Positions 1 to 11,118 of a stretch of DNA of 64,000 nucleotides are shown here, one piece after another. The stretch is taken from the NCBI GenBank assembly GCA_024279255.1, contig JAJRRT010000029.1:41144-105143 (forward strand), given 5' to 3'. Position 1 is the first letter of the stretch, and the number at the start of each line of letters is the position of its first letter. The notes under the pieces were generated by a model that did no database searches, had not been told where the DNA came from, and was given only the letters and a program-made list of their open reading frames with translations. Position numbers and translations under genes: made by a program. Source of the DNA: Deltaproteobacteria bacterium (GTDB lineage Bacteria; Desulfobacterota; Desulfuromonadia; Desulfuromonadales; Geopsychrobacteraceae).

Positions 1-777
1 AGTAGAAGCGTCTAGGTAAAGTTGCAGGCCTTTACGATCTGCACCTTTGACGCCGCCAACTGTGGGCATTTCGCCGTCGAAGAAGTCGAGCTCACCCTTG
101 ATGTTGATTGCGCCGAATTTTGCGGCAGCGTTAACAGCAAGACCGAGAAGCTCTTCGTCGCTACCGGCCTGCAGGTAAGAGATCTGTGGGGTGATGTTGA
201 AGTTGTCAGATTTGAATTTATACTGAGCAGATGTCACAGAGGTATCATCTTGGCCAGTGTCAGTATTGCCTGCTACCGCGCCAAAACTCTCGTCTAGTTG
301 CTTGACGTGAGAGATGGTCACAGCGCCACGATTGAGGATGAAGCCAGCGCCGACGGTGTCGAGCATGTGGCCGGTACCCATGCGGAAGTACTGCTGGCCA
401 GCTTTCAGAGTATAGCCACCTTTAGAGACTTGCAGGTAAGCTTTGTCGAACTGGATGTCAGCGCGACGGTTACTGTAAGGAGCGAATCCAGTAGTGTCAC
501 CACCCCATGCAATAGCATCAGAAGAGTTCTCTTTACTTTCAGAAGCGTCGAAGCGGAAGTTAACACTGACGCCTTCGGCTACAGCAATTTTGCCGCCGAT
601 ACGCAGACGTGAGTCATTCCATGCATCAGCCTGGTCGGTTGTGCCATTGTCTTGCGAGAAGTAGAAACCGCGAACGCGCATTGAACCAGCCAGGCTCAGA
701 CGATCTTCAGCGATTACTGGTGCTGCCATAGCAGCGATCGTCAGCATGACGATCATGATTTTCAGAAACTTACTCAT
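1..777 (-). CDS. Outer-membrane porin, N-terminal part (cut by window edge)
   Basis: The frame is open from an ATG at 777 to the first base of the window, giving the first 259 residues of a longer protein. A cleavable signal peptide is visible (MSKFLKIMIVMLTIAAMAA followed by PVIAED). After it comes alternating polar/aromatic sequence typical of beta-barrel strands, with short motifs such as SLAGSMRVRGFYF and SRLRIGG. An AAGGAGG ribosome binding site lies at 786-792. The pattern fits the long porins common in Desulfuromonadota that let small solutes cross the outer membrane. Substrate cannot be told from this part. The C-terminal barrel strands are outside the window. Confidence 0.8.
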   Translation of the reverse strand, partial: MSKFLKIMIVMLTIAAMAAPVIAEDRLSLAGSMRVRGFYFSQDNGTTDQADAWNDSRLRIGGKIAVAEGVSVNFRFDASESKENSSDAIAWGGDTTGFAPYSNRRADIQFDKAYLQVSKGGYTLKAGQQYFRMGTGHMLDTVGAGFILNRGAVTISHVKQLDESFGAVAGNTDTGQDDTSVTSAQYKFKSDNFNITPQISYLQAGSDEELLGLAVNAAAKFGAINIKGELDFFDGEMPTVGGVKGADRKGLQLYLDAST

Positions 778-885
778 TGGTCTTTCCTCCTTACAAAGGG
801 TTAGGAATGTGCCGAACAATTCGGCGATTAATAACTTGCTATTTGTTGCACGAAACTTAATTTATTGTGTCAATAGCGCAGCATT

Positions 886-1020
886 CTACTGATGCGGAAC
901 TTCAAATTCGTAACCACATGCCGGACATTTGACATGTGATGGTGATGTGTTGGCCGGTGCGCAGGCGCTCAGGGCAGACATCAGGAAGATTGTTGCAATT
1001 AGTACGGTGAGGTGTTTCAT
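886..1020 (-). CDS. 44-residue lipoprotein with rubredoxin-like zinc ribbon
   Basis: This very small gene starts at an ATG at 1020, preceded by GGAGG, and ends at TAG 886-888. The product begins with a lipoprotein signal (hydrophobic stretch ending in SALSAC), so the mature protein would start at Cys20 and be only about 25 residues long. The mature part holds one CPACGYEFEVP motif, the half-knuckle of a rubredoxin or zinc-ribbon fold, which could bind a metal only as a dimer or with partner ligands. It sits upstream of the porin gene, 108 bases away on the same strand, and may be co-transcribed. Function is unknown. Signal, lipobox and ribosome binding site make it likely real despite its size. 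Confidence 0.6.
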   Translation of the reverse strand: MKHLTVLIATIFLMSALSACAPANTSPSHVKCPACGYEFEVPHQ

Positions 1021-1290
1021 CAAGCGGTAATCCTCCGAGAACTTCTGGCAAACATATATTGAATAGTTACAAGGTGTTGCTTTGTTTAATTTGCACCAAA
1101 GGTGCCAAGCGTGGCGATTTTCAGAGTGTGACCACCCAAGGTGCTGTAAAATCGCTGTTTTGTAGACATTGTTTGTTGCGCGCTGAACTGTTGTTATATC
1201 TCTCTGCTGTTGCTTTTATGCCACATTGTTGTTGGTTGTATGCTACAGCGATCAAAAAAACAAGTGGTAATAAAACAACAGACCGTTCAG

Positions 1291-1788
1291 TTACTCTGTG
1301 CGACGGTGCTCTTCGATCTGTTGCTTGATTTGCTTGCCACTCAAAACCATTTTGTCGAACACAATCTTGAAGTTTTTGTCGATCAACAGCAGCCGAGGGA
1401 TGCTGAAGATACTGTAGTTACGTCGTGCTTCGCCGCTATCGATAATCGTGAAATCTGCGGGCGTGAGTTTTTCATCCTTCGTATGGGACCTGATACTCTT
1501 GGCCGAATCGCCGAGATACACAGCAACGAAGGAAATGTCATTTTTCTTAAGGTCTGTGCGGAGCCCCTCTATCTGGTGCGCAAGTTCAGTACAGGCTGGG
1601 CACCATGTGGTTCCCATTTTGACCAGAAGGGTTTTTCCCTTGAGGTCGCTCAGCTTTAGGGTTTTGTCATCAAGAGTGCGAGCGTTAAAGTCTGGAGCAG
1701 TTTCGCCCGCCTTATAAAGCGCATGAGCTGAAGTTACGGTGCAGAAGAACATTGCGACCAGCAACGTTGAAAAAATACGGATTTTCAT
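1291..1788 (-). CDS. Exported TlpA/ResA-like thioredoxin-fold protein
   Basis: The 165-residue product has an N-terminal signal peptide (about residues 1-23, ending near AHA) and then one AhpC/TSA-type thioredoxin domain. The redox motif WCPAC lies near residue 62 in the typical TlpA setting after LLVKMGTTWCPAC, followed later by a predicted cis-proline region (SIPRLLLIDKN). Such proteins act in the periplasm as thiol-disulfide oxidoreductases, often in cytochrome c or copper-site maturation. The ATG at 1788 is preceded by GGAGGC. It stands alone, with about 270 bases to the zinc-ribbon lipoprotein and about 220 bases to the epimerase gene. The specific client is unknown. Confidence 0.85.
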   Translation of the reverse strand: MKIRIFSTLLVAMFFCTVTSAHALYKAGETAPDFNARTLDDKTLKLSDLKGKTLLVKMGTTWCPACTELAHQIEGLRTDLKKNDISFVAVYLGDSAKSIRSHTKDEKLTPADFTIIDSGEARRNYSIFSIPRLLLIDKNFKIVFDKMVLSGKQIKQQIEEHRRTE

Positions 1789-2010
1789 AGAGCTTGCCTC
1801 CGGGTTGCTAACGCAGCATCACAGTTCGCCGGGGAGTTTAGCAGTTTTTGATGCCCTGGCAAGTAAATGCCTGTTTGGGCTGTATTCGTTTTTCTGTTTT
1901 AAAATTACGTGGCCAGTATAGTTTTGGTTGAAATTAAGTCAAGATATAAATTGTTAATATGGCTCAAGTTGTTGAATGTAAAAACGAAAGCGGCTTTATA
2001 ACGATGTTTG

Positions 2011-2417
2011 TCAATGCTCATTGCTTTGGCAGAGCTCGGTGAGCACGCCACCGCTGGCCTTGGGGTGAACGAAGGCGATGCTGGCGCCGTGTGCCCCTTT
2101 CCGTGGCGTCTGATCGATCAGGCGAACGTCTTTTGCTTGTAGATCAGCAAGGGCAGCTTCCAGATCTTCGACCTCGTAAGCGACATGGTGAATGCCCTCG
2201 CCATTTTTTTCGAGAAACTTGGCTACCGGTGAATCGGGCGAGGTCGGCTCGAGAAGTTCAATGCGGCTTTCTCCAACCTGTAGAAAAGCGACACGCACTT
2301 TCTGCTCGGCGACCTCTTCGGTTCCCTCAAAGTTCATCCCGAGCACATCACGATAAAAAGGGGTGGCGATTTCGATGTTTTTGACGGCGATACCGATATG
2401 GTTGATTTTTTTGTCAT
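2011..2417 (-). CDS. mce: Methylmalonyl-CoA epimerase with apparent frameshift near the start
   Basis: This protein interconverts (R)- and (S)-methylmalonyl-CoA in the succinate-propionate pathway. It has the vicinal-oxygen-chelate fold: INHIGIAVKN near the N-terminus, GIHHVAYEV in the middle and VLTEL near the end supply the His/His/Glu metal ligands. An ATG at 2415-2417 stands 7 bases after AAGGAG, exactly where the family starts. However, it reads into a run of seven A (2406-2412 on the plus strand as T) that puts it one base out of frame with INHIGIAV. An eighth A would restore the full protein. The only in-frame start for the body is GTG at 2346, which would lose the first metal-binding segment. 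Sequencing error, a real mutation or slippage on the A run are all possible. The mutase and MeaB genes nearby support the assignment. Confidence 0.8.
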
Positions 2418-2442
2418 GGGAAAACTCCTTGAAGCAAAGTTA

Positions 2443-2470
2443 GCCACCAAGGCACCAAGGGCACCAAGAA
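2443..2470 (+). repeat. Short tandem repeat (CACCAAGG-type units)
   Basis: Three imperfect copies of a CCACCAAGG/GCACCAAGG unit follow one another directly downstream of the decayed GxxExxY gene (which is on the minus strand). Repeats of this kind often accompany GxxExxY genes; that association is from memory of the family, not shown here. Confidence 0.6.
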
Positions 2471-2479
2471 AGGCTTAGT

Positions 2480-2863
2480 TTAAAGTGCTATGCGTTGAAT
2501 GCCCTGTTTAAACAAAATTGTGTTGAAATTAATCAGGAAACCAAGGTTTTTGTTTGAAAGGCGCAGATAGCTTAGTAGTTGTGCCTGCCACAGGGGATTG
2601 GACTTTTCGGCAGCTTTCAATTCTATTATTATCGAATCTTCAATCAGGAGGTCCATTCTGAATCCCTCATCAAATTGAATTTCACCATTAGGTGATTGGT
2701 ATGGCTTTTTGGCGAATTACCCTGAATCCAATTTTTTCAAGTTCGTGTGCCAGGCAGGTTTCGTATACTGCTTACTAGCAGGCCTGGCCAAGTTGCTTGT
2801 GAACATGAAACGCTGCATTTACAATTTCTCTCCCTATCCGATTGTTTTTTCACTGACGCCCAT
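2480..2863 (-). pseudogene. Decayed GxxExxY (PD-(D/E)XK-like) gene
   Basis: Reading the minus strand in three frames reconstructs a GxxExxY family protein: MGVSEKTIG, then IGREIVNAAFHVHKQLG, AVYETCLAHELEKIGF, then GFRMDLLIEDSIIIELKAAE and LGFLINFNTILFKQGIQRIAL. The D...E.K pattern (MDLLIED...IIELKA) is the nuclease-like core. At least two frameshifts (near 2836 and near 2690) and adjacent TAG/TAA stops (about 2777-2782) break the frame. The gene is therefore dead as sequenced. It lies between the epimerase and meaB genes on the same strand. The function of the intact family is unknown. Confidence 0.75.
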
Positions 2864-2937
2864 AGATCCCCTCCCGAAAATTATCGCTCAGTTCTATTGA
2901 CTGTGTTCCTCTTGGTGAGCGTGACTAAATAAGTATG

Positions 2938-3915
2938 TCAATGTCTCCTGAATGCCTCAAGCAGGCGCCTGGCAGCAGCGCTGGGGGTGGTGATGCCTTG
3001 TCCGACCCCGGTTTGAAGTTGGGGGAGCAGGGCGGCGACATTTTTATCGCGTATGAAGAGGTCTTTGAGGTCGTCGGTAACCAGGGTCCACATCCAGTCG
3101 TGAGCTTGTAAGCGCCGCTTTTCTTCAAACTCACCGCTGTTTCTAAAGCGTTCTGCGAACTGTTCAACTGTCTGCCAAATTTCGCTGATTCCTTCGTTGT
3201 GCAGGGCGCTGCACAGCAAGGCCGGTACTTGCCAGTTCTTACTTTTAGGTTTGATCAGGTGCAGGGCATTTTCATACTGCTGTCGAGCCAGTTCGGCCCG
3301 TGGACGGTTTTCACCTTCGGCCTTGTTGATCAGGATGGCATCAGCGATCTCCATTACCCCTTTTTTGATCCCCTGCAGTTCGTCGCCGGCATTGCTGAGT
3401 TGCAGCAATAGAAAAAAGTCGACCATCGAGGCAACTGTAATCTCGGACTGTCCGACACCGACGGTCTCGACAATAATGATGTCGTACCCGGCAGCTTCAC
3501 ATAGCAGCATGGTTTCGCGGGTTTTTCGCGCAACGCCGCCGAGGTTGTCACCGGTGGGGGAGGGGCGGATAAAGGCATTTTTTTCGCGGGAAAGCAGTTC
3601 CATGCGAGTTTTGTCGCCGAGGATCGATCCGCCAGAAATCTGAGAGCTGGGGTCAACGGCCAGGATGGCAATGCGATGACCTTGTTCGACCAGCATCATT
3701 CCAAGAGTTTCAATCAGGGTGCTTTTACCGACACCGGGAACGCCACTGATGCCAACCCGAATGGCTTTTCCAGAGTCAGGCAGGAGTTCGTCGAGCAGGG
3801 TGGTGGCGGCACATGAGTGATCGGGGTTGCGGCTTTCGATCAGGGTGATCGCTTTGGCCAGCGAGCGAATGTTGCCGCTACGTACGCCGTCGGCTATTTG
3901 TTGGATTTTTTGCAA
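2938..3915 (-). CDS. meaB: MeaB/ArgK-type G-protein chaperone of methylmalonyl-CoA mutase
   Basis: The product (about 325 residues) is a SIMIBI-class GTPase that protects and reloads the B12 cofactor of methylmalonyl-CoA mutase. Visible motifs are the Walker A loop GVPGVGKSTLIE, DPSSQISGGSILGDKTRM, the Walker B/switch segment VETVGVGQSE and the base-recognition motif NKAEGEN. The frame is open upstream to 3981, but those extra residues are read from a repeat element. I chose TTG at 3915 because AAGG stands just before it and the protein then starts at LQKIQQIADGVRSG, as expected for the family. The gene is 155 bases downstream of the mutase on the same strand, with a repeat element between them. 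Confidence 0.9.
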   Translation of the reverse strand: MQKIQQIADGVRSGNIRSLAKAITLIESRNPDHSCAATTLLDELLPDSGKAIRVGISGVPGVGKSTLIETLGMMLVEQGHRIAILAVDPSSQISGGSILGDKTRMELLSREKNAFIRPSPTGDNLGGVARKTRETMLLCEAAGYDIIIVETVGVGQSEITVASMVDFFLLLQLSNAGDELQGIKKGVMEIADAILINKAEGENRPRAELARQQYENALHLIKPKSKNWQVPALLCSALHNEGISEIWQTVEQFAERFRNSGEFEEKRRLQAHDWMWTLVTDDLKDLFIRDKNVAALLPQLQTGVGQGITTPSAAARRLLEAFRRH

Positions 3916-3932
3916 AGTGAAAACCTTGATTT

Positions 3933-4057
3933 TAACGGAGAGGCGGAGAGAGACTGAGATGGAGAGAAGATCAAAAGCCAAAGCTCTGTTAGGTTTAAAA
4001 CCAAAAATAGATTTTAGACTTTCTCTCCGACTCCCCTTCTCAGCGCCTCTCCGTTAG
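3933..4057 (+). repeat. Inverted-repeat intergenic element, copy 1
   Basis: The two ends are inverted copies of a TTAACGGAGAGGCGGAGAG-type sequence (left arm 3933-3968, right arm about 4020-4056), with an A/T-rich middle of about 50 bases. A related element lies at 6281-6415, so the two copies flank the mutase gene. It fills the mcm-meaB spacer and could fold into a long hairpin in the mRNA. Confidence 0.7.
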
Positions 4058-4070
4058 ATGTCTTTTCAGA

Positions 4071-6209
<2,139 letters not shown>

Positions 6210-6280
6210 CGGTTCTTCCTTTTCTCGAATATATAAGTAAGCATGTTTGACGTTGTGCTATTAGGCGCAAAGAAGTCTTT

Positions 6281-6415
6281 TTTAACGCAGAGGTGGAGAG
6301 GGGCAGAGGTGGAGAGAAGGTCAAGCCTGGATCTGCTTGAGGTTAAAAACCTTAGGAACGTTTTTTGCCTTTCTCTGCGGGCTTTGTGTATCTCAGCGCC
6401 TCTCCGTTAAAAAGC
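6281..6415 (+). repeat. Inverted-repeat intergenic element, copy 2
   Basis: Left end TTTTTTAACGCAGAGGTGGAGAG and right end GCGCCTCTCCGTTAAAAAG are inverted and match the arms of the element at 3933-4057. The middle differs. The element lies just upstream of the mutase gene. Confidence 0.7.
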
Positions 6416-6487
6416 CTTTCTCGGTGTTCTCGTTACTTCGCTTAAAAGTGCCTAGTACTGTGTAGTGGTTATGGTAGGCTCAGGCTT

Positions 6488-7048
6488 TCAGCGGGTGACG
6501 ACAGCCAGGACCTCGACAGTCTCATCGCTCTTGGAGAGCAGGCGATGTTTGACCGATGAGTCAAAGTAGGCAGCATCGCCTTCCTTGAGGAGGAAGCGTT
6601 CGTCATCGAGAATCAGTTCGGCATTACCTTTGAGGATCAGTAAAAATTCTTCACCCTCATGATTGTAAAGGTTCTCTTCCGTGGCGCGCTCTGAGACGGT
6701 CAACAGGAAGGGTTCCATTTTTTTATTACTTTTGCGGTAAGAGAGGGTCTCATAGGTATAGCCGTGGCCGGTTCCGTCTTTGGATATGACTCTGCTAACA
6801 ACGCGTCGATCCTCTTTATGGACGATCTCGTATTTAGCGATGGCTTCCCCTTCTTCAAAGAAGAAGCTCATCTTGATGTCAAAGAAACGTGCGATCTTTG
6901 ACAGGGTCGCAATCGGTGGGGAGACATTATTGTTTTCGATCTGTGAGATCAGAGCCGGTGAAAAACCTGTTTCTGTGGCGACATCCTGCAGGGTCAGTTT
7001 ACGTTCCTTGCGCAGGTGCTTGATCTTTTTGCCGATGTTGAATTCCAT
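6488..7048 (-). CDS. XRE-family regulator with C-terminal cupin domain
   Basis: The 186-residue protein has an N-terminal helix-turn-helix (about residues 5-62: LTLQDVATETGFSPALISQIE) and a C-terminal cupin (about 110-180: NHEGEEFLLILKGNAELIL, then GDAAYFDSSVKHR). Regulators of this HTH-cupin type sense small molecules and often control amino-acid, polyamine or acyl-CoA metabolism. The ATG at 7048 is chosen over an upstream TTG because it starts at the usual position before the HTH. A near-consensus promoter (7091-7119) and a palindrome (7059-7079) lie directly upstream, which suggests autoregulation. Its position next to the mutase suggests, but does not prove, control of that pathway. Confidence 0.85.
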   Translation of the reverse strand: MEFNIGKKIKHLRKERKLTLQDVATETGFSPALISQIENNNVSPPIATLSKIARFFDIKMSFFFEEGEAIAKYEIVHKEDRRVVSRVISKDGTGHGYTYETLSYRKSNKKMEPFLLTVSERATEENLYNHEGEEFLLILKGNAELILDDERFLLKEGDAAYFDSSVKHRLLSKSDETVEVLAVVTR

Positions 7049-7058
7049 GGGTATTTCC

Positions 7059-7079
7059 AAAACTATAGAATAGAGTTTT
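7059..7079 (-). promoter_or_regulatory. Putative operator of the XRE-cupin gene
   Basis: The sequence AAAACT-(C)TAT-TC-TATAGTTTT is a near-perfect palindrome between the promoter and the start codon of the XRE-cupin gene, in the place where an autorepressor would bind. Assignment is by position and symmetry only. Confidence 0.45.
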
Positions 7080-7090
7080 ATATTCGTTTC

Positions 7091-7119
7091 GGTATAGCGG
7101 ACGTGGTAGAAAATGTCAA
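7091..7119 (-). promoter_or_regulatory. Sigma-70-type promoter of the XRE-cupin gene
   Basis: On the minus strand TTGACA (7114-7119) and TATACC (7091-7096) are separated by 17 bases, close to the consensus. The predicted transcript start is near 7084. Confidence 0.7.
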
Positions 7120-7259
7120 CTTCAATATTTATCGAAGGTAAAAAGTTTTATCCAGGGTAAATACTGTTAAGTCATCTTAAATACAGGCAGTTTTTGTAGC
7201 AGGATAAGTCAATGTGGGTTTGCTGAATTAATATGTTAGAATAGCAGCCTGTCGGTCTT

Positions 7260-7395
7260 TCCATGAACCGGCTGCAAATTCGTTCATTTGGCCCAGAGTT
7301 CCACTCCTTTTTGCCCCATAGCTATGGCTATGAGCCTGCAAACGAGAGAAAATCTGGCCTCAAACGCTCAAATTTTCGCTTCGGTCCGGCAAGTC
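7260..7395 (+). repeat. Long imperfect palindrome, family member A
   Basis: A roughly 135-base imperfect inverted repeat is centred on the perfect 12-base palindrome CCATAGCTATGG (7316-7327). Matching outer arms include AAATT..GTT..TTTGG.CC (from 7276) against GGCCTCAAACGCTCAAATTT (to 7374). It occupies most of the divergent spacer between the XRE-cupin gene and the DeoR/NosL-like gene. Structurally similar palindromes occur at 9159-9270 and 63334-63453. Confidence 0.6.
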
Positions 7396-7458
7396 AGATG
7401 GACTGCTAGTCGGGCTTATTTTGAAGAGAAATTTTAGGTTATGTAGTCGGGAAAATGG

Positions 7459-8016
7459 ATGAAACAAGAATTGCGGCAGCATGAAATTCTGGTTCTGCTC
7501 GATAAGGAATCCGGGATTTCAGCCGGCGACCTTGCCCAACGTTTTCGGGTGTCTCGAATGACGATTCACCGTGACCTGAACAGCCTTCTCAAACAGGGGA
7601 GACTGCTGCGGATTCATGGAGGCGCTGTCATGAAAGGTCATAGTCGTAATGTTGATGACAGTCATTGTTCCGTTTGCAAGCGCCGACCACTCCCTCATCA
7701 GTGTTGCAAAATCTGCAGGGAAGATGGCTCTTTTGATGTGACTTGCTGTGCCGTCTGTGGTCTGCGTCTGTTTAGCTCTCAGCCAGAAGTAACTCAGTTA
7801 TTTGTTGGCGATCAGATCAGTGGTCAGATGTTCCTGGCAGAAAATGCCTATTTTCTGATTAATTCCTTGGCGTCACCCTGTTGCCAGCCGTCGTTGCTCA
7901 GTTTTTCCTCTGAGCATGAAGTCGCACTTTTTCAAGCAGGGTTTGGTGGTTCGATTGCTCGGTTTGACGAAGCACTTGAATTTCTACGTGTCGCGGCAGA
8001 CTTGAATCGGGCATGA
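7459..8016 (+). CDS. DeoR-type HTH fused to a NosL-like metal-binding domain
   Basis: The 185-residue protein starts with a DeoR-family winged helix (about residues 5-60: ILVLLDKESGISAGDLAQRF, then VSRMTIHRDLNSLLKQG). The rest is not a sugar-phosphate sensor. It has a cysteine cluster (HCSVCKRRPLPHQCC, CKICREDGSFDVTCCAVCG) and a segment that follows the NosL pattern: QLFVGDQISGQMFLAENAYF, SPCCQPSLLSFSS, then FGGSIARFDEAL at the end. NosL is a copper-binding accessory protein of nitrous oxide reductase. No signal peptide is present, so this is a cytoplasmic DNA-binding protein, plausibly a Cu(I)- or thiol-responsive regulator. It is followed after about 90 bases by a lipoprotein gene. Confidence 0.75.
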   Translation: MKQELRQHEILVLLDKESGISAGDLAQRFRVSRMTIHRDLNSLLKQGRLLRIHGGAVMKGHSRNVDDSHCSVCKRRPLPHQCCKICREDGSFDVTCCAVCGLRLFSSQPEVTQLFVGDQISGQMFLAENAYFLINSLASPCCQPSLLSFSSEHEVALFQAGFGGSIARFDEALEFLRVAADLNRA

Positions 8017-8105
8017 CGTTTCGGCTTTGTGCCTGCGGTACAAATTGAATAATTTGAACTCCTATTTCACTGAAATATTTAACATAGCCAATTGGAGAAT
8101 TTTAG

Positions 8106-8633
8106 ATGAAGTCATTGCTGCTTGCTATCATTTGTTCAGTATTGCTAGCCGCTTGTTCCTTGGGCGTGAATATGGATCAAAAGGAGAGCTTTGCTCCGCG
8201 GACTCAACCCCAGATCATTTATGTGGTCCCTTTTACGACGATTATGGTCCCTGATGAGGTTGCGGAGGGCCTTTTTGACCGTTTTGTCGATACCCTCAAT
8301 AAACTGCAAGCACAGGCTGGTCTTGAGTATGTCATCCTCAAGCAGGGGTTGGAGCCCATTGATGCTAGCTGGCTAGGCAAGCGTGACTATGTCACTGGTG
8401 AAGTCTTTGCTTATGTTGAGGAGATCGGGAGTTCGACGGGCTCGATTCGCGCCAAAAGTCGTATCAGTCTCTTCCAAGCTGGGCAGGCAGAGCCGACCTT
8501 GCAGCTCGATTACCCGGTCGATGTTTTTTATGAAAAGGATTATAGCTCACTCAAAGATGTGCGTCGTAAACTGGCGGATAAAATTTCCGGCAGCATGGCG
8601 CAAAAGCTGAATGAGGCACTGACAGGCGGCTGA
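8106..8633 (+). CDS. Lipoprotein of unknown function
   Basis: The 175-residue product starts with a type II signal peptide with the lipobox LLAAC at about residue 16. The rest is a soluble domain with the pieces QIIYVVPFTTIMVPDEVAEG, RDYVTGEVFAYVEEIGSSTG and DVRRKLADKISGSMAQKLNE. The layout (start of an NTPase-like beta strand, long helix, C-terminal amphipathic helix) recalls small outer-membrane lipoproteins of the CsgG/LpoB type, but I cannot assign a family firmly. A GGAGAA site precedes ATG 8106. It lies upstream of the groESL promoter and shares direction with its neighbours. Confidence 0.75.
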   Translation: MKSLLLAIICSVLLAACSLGVNMDQKESFAPRTQPQIIYVVPFTTIMVPDEVAEGLFDRFVDTLNKLQAQAGLEYVILKQGLEPIDASWLGKRDYVTGEVFAYVEEIGSSTGSIRAKSRISLFQAGQAEPTLQLDYPVDVFYEKDYSSLKDVRRKLADKISGSMAQKLNEALTGG

Positions 8634-8653
8634 ATCGGCCGACTTTTCAACCG

Positions 8654-8680
8654 TTAGCACTCTTTTCGGATGAGTGCTAA
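8654..8680 (+). promoter_or_regulatory. CIRCE operator 1 (HrcA site)
   Basis: The sequence is TTAGCACTC-N9-GAGTGCTAA, a perfect match to the CIRCE inverted repeat bound by the heat-shock repressor HrcA. It lies just upstream of the groESL -35 box. Confidence 0.95.
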
Positions 8681-8688
8681 CAAACCCC

Positions 8689-8716
8689 TTGACAATTCCC
8701 CTGAAGCGATTATTAT
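8689..8716 (+). promoter_or_regulatory. groESL promoter
   Basis: TTGACA (8689-8694) and TATTAT (8711-8716) with a 16-base spacer form a vegetative-type promoter between the two CIRCE elements. The transcript should start near 8723 and carry a leader of about 145 bases. Confidence 0.85.
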
Positions 8717-8723
8717 CCATCTG

Positions 8724-8750
8724 CTGGCACTGTCTCTATGGGAGTGCTAA
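8724..8750 (+). promoter_or_regulatory. CIRCE-like operator 2, degenerate left half
   Basis: CTGGCACTG-N9-GAGTGCTAA keeps the 9-9-9 spacing and a perfect right half, with three mismatches in the left half. It starts at the predicted transcript start, so HrcA bound here and at operator 1 would enclose the promoter. Confidence 0.8.
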
Positions 8751-8867
8751 CGATTGTTGGGCGCACTTGTCCTCTGTGGCAGGAGCTGCTTCCGGCGTCT
8801 TGAGGTGGCCATACACATCCGTGGTCATAAATTATTAAATTTGAGTAGCAGGAAAGGGACAACAAAA

Positions 8868-9158
8868 ATGAAGCTTAGACCATTACAGGATCGTATTATT
8901 GTTGAGCGGATTGAAGAGGAAACCACCACTGCTGGCGGTATCATCATTCCGGATACCGTTGCTAAAGAAAAGCCGCAAGAAGGTAAAATTGTTGCTGCTG
9001 GCAAGGGTAAGAAGACTGATGAAGGCAAATTGATCCCGATGGACGTCAAGGTCGGCGATGTTGTGCTCTTCGGCAAGTATGCCGGTAGTGAAGTCAAGGT
9101 TGACGGCGTTGAGTATCTGATCATGCGCGAAGATGACATCCTCGGCGTTGTTGAATAA
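8868..9158 (+). CDS. groES: Co-chaperonin GroES (Hsp10)
   Basis: The 96-residue protein forms the lid of the GroEL chamber. Recognisable parts are [18 protein letters not shown], the mobile loop [20 protein letters not shown], and the C-terminal [14 protein letters not shown]. The frame is open upstream to 8754, but the ATG at 8868, after a GGAAAGGGA purine stretch, gives the normal family start and length. It is the first gene of the HrcA/CIRCE-controlled groESL operon. Confidence 0.98.
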   Translation: MKLRPLQDRIIVERIEEETTTAGGIIIPDTVAKEKPQEGKIVAAGKGKKTDEGKLIPMDVKVGDVVLFGKYAGSEVKVDGVEYLIMREDDILGVVE

Positions 9159-9270
9159 GGCTGGTTCCGCTTTCGCGCCCCTGCGGCGTTGCTGTGCTGC
9201 TCGAATGCTCACATAGCATCAAGCTATGCTGCGCTGCTCGCGCCTTGCTGGAACACGAAATCGAAACTGC
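9159..9270 (+). repeat. Long imperfect palindrome, family member B, inside groES-groEL spacer
   Basis: The arms around the centre CATAGC-ATCAA-GCTATG (9212-9228) pair imperfectly over about 110 bases: GGTTCCGCTTTCGCGCC... on the left matches the complement of ...CACGAAATCGAAACT on the right. It makes the groES-groEL spacer 166 bases long, where these genes are usually separated by only tens of bases. Confidence 0.6.
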
Positions 9271-9297
9271 TGTAAAGAATATTTTAGCGAACAATAA

Positions 9298-10968
<1,671 letters not shown>

Positions 10969-10992
10969 CAGCTTCCCAGCTACTGTAGAATG

Positions 10993-11033
10993 AAAAGGCC
11001 TCAGCGGATATTTCCGTTGGGGCCTTTTTTTTT
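10993..11033 (+). terminator. Rho-independent terminator of groESL
   Basis: AAAAGGCCTCAGCGG and CCGTTGGGGCCTTTT form a stem with a short loop, followed by a run of T. Confidence 0.9.
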
Positions 11034-11118
11034 GATAGAGAGCACAGGTGCGTCAAGAGGCCGCGGGTGGTAGTATTGTTGGGGTAGGCAGGTCGATTTT
11101 AGAAGTGAAGGGTGGAAG

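Noticed and set aside
2709..2932. Two short plus-strand frames near 2709-2932
   Set aside because: They are antisense to the decayed GxxExxY gene and have no features of their own.
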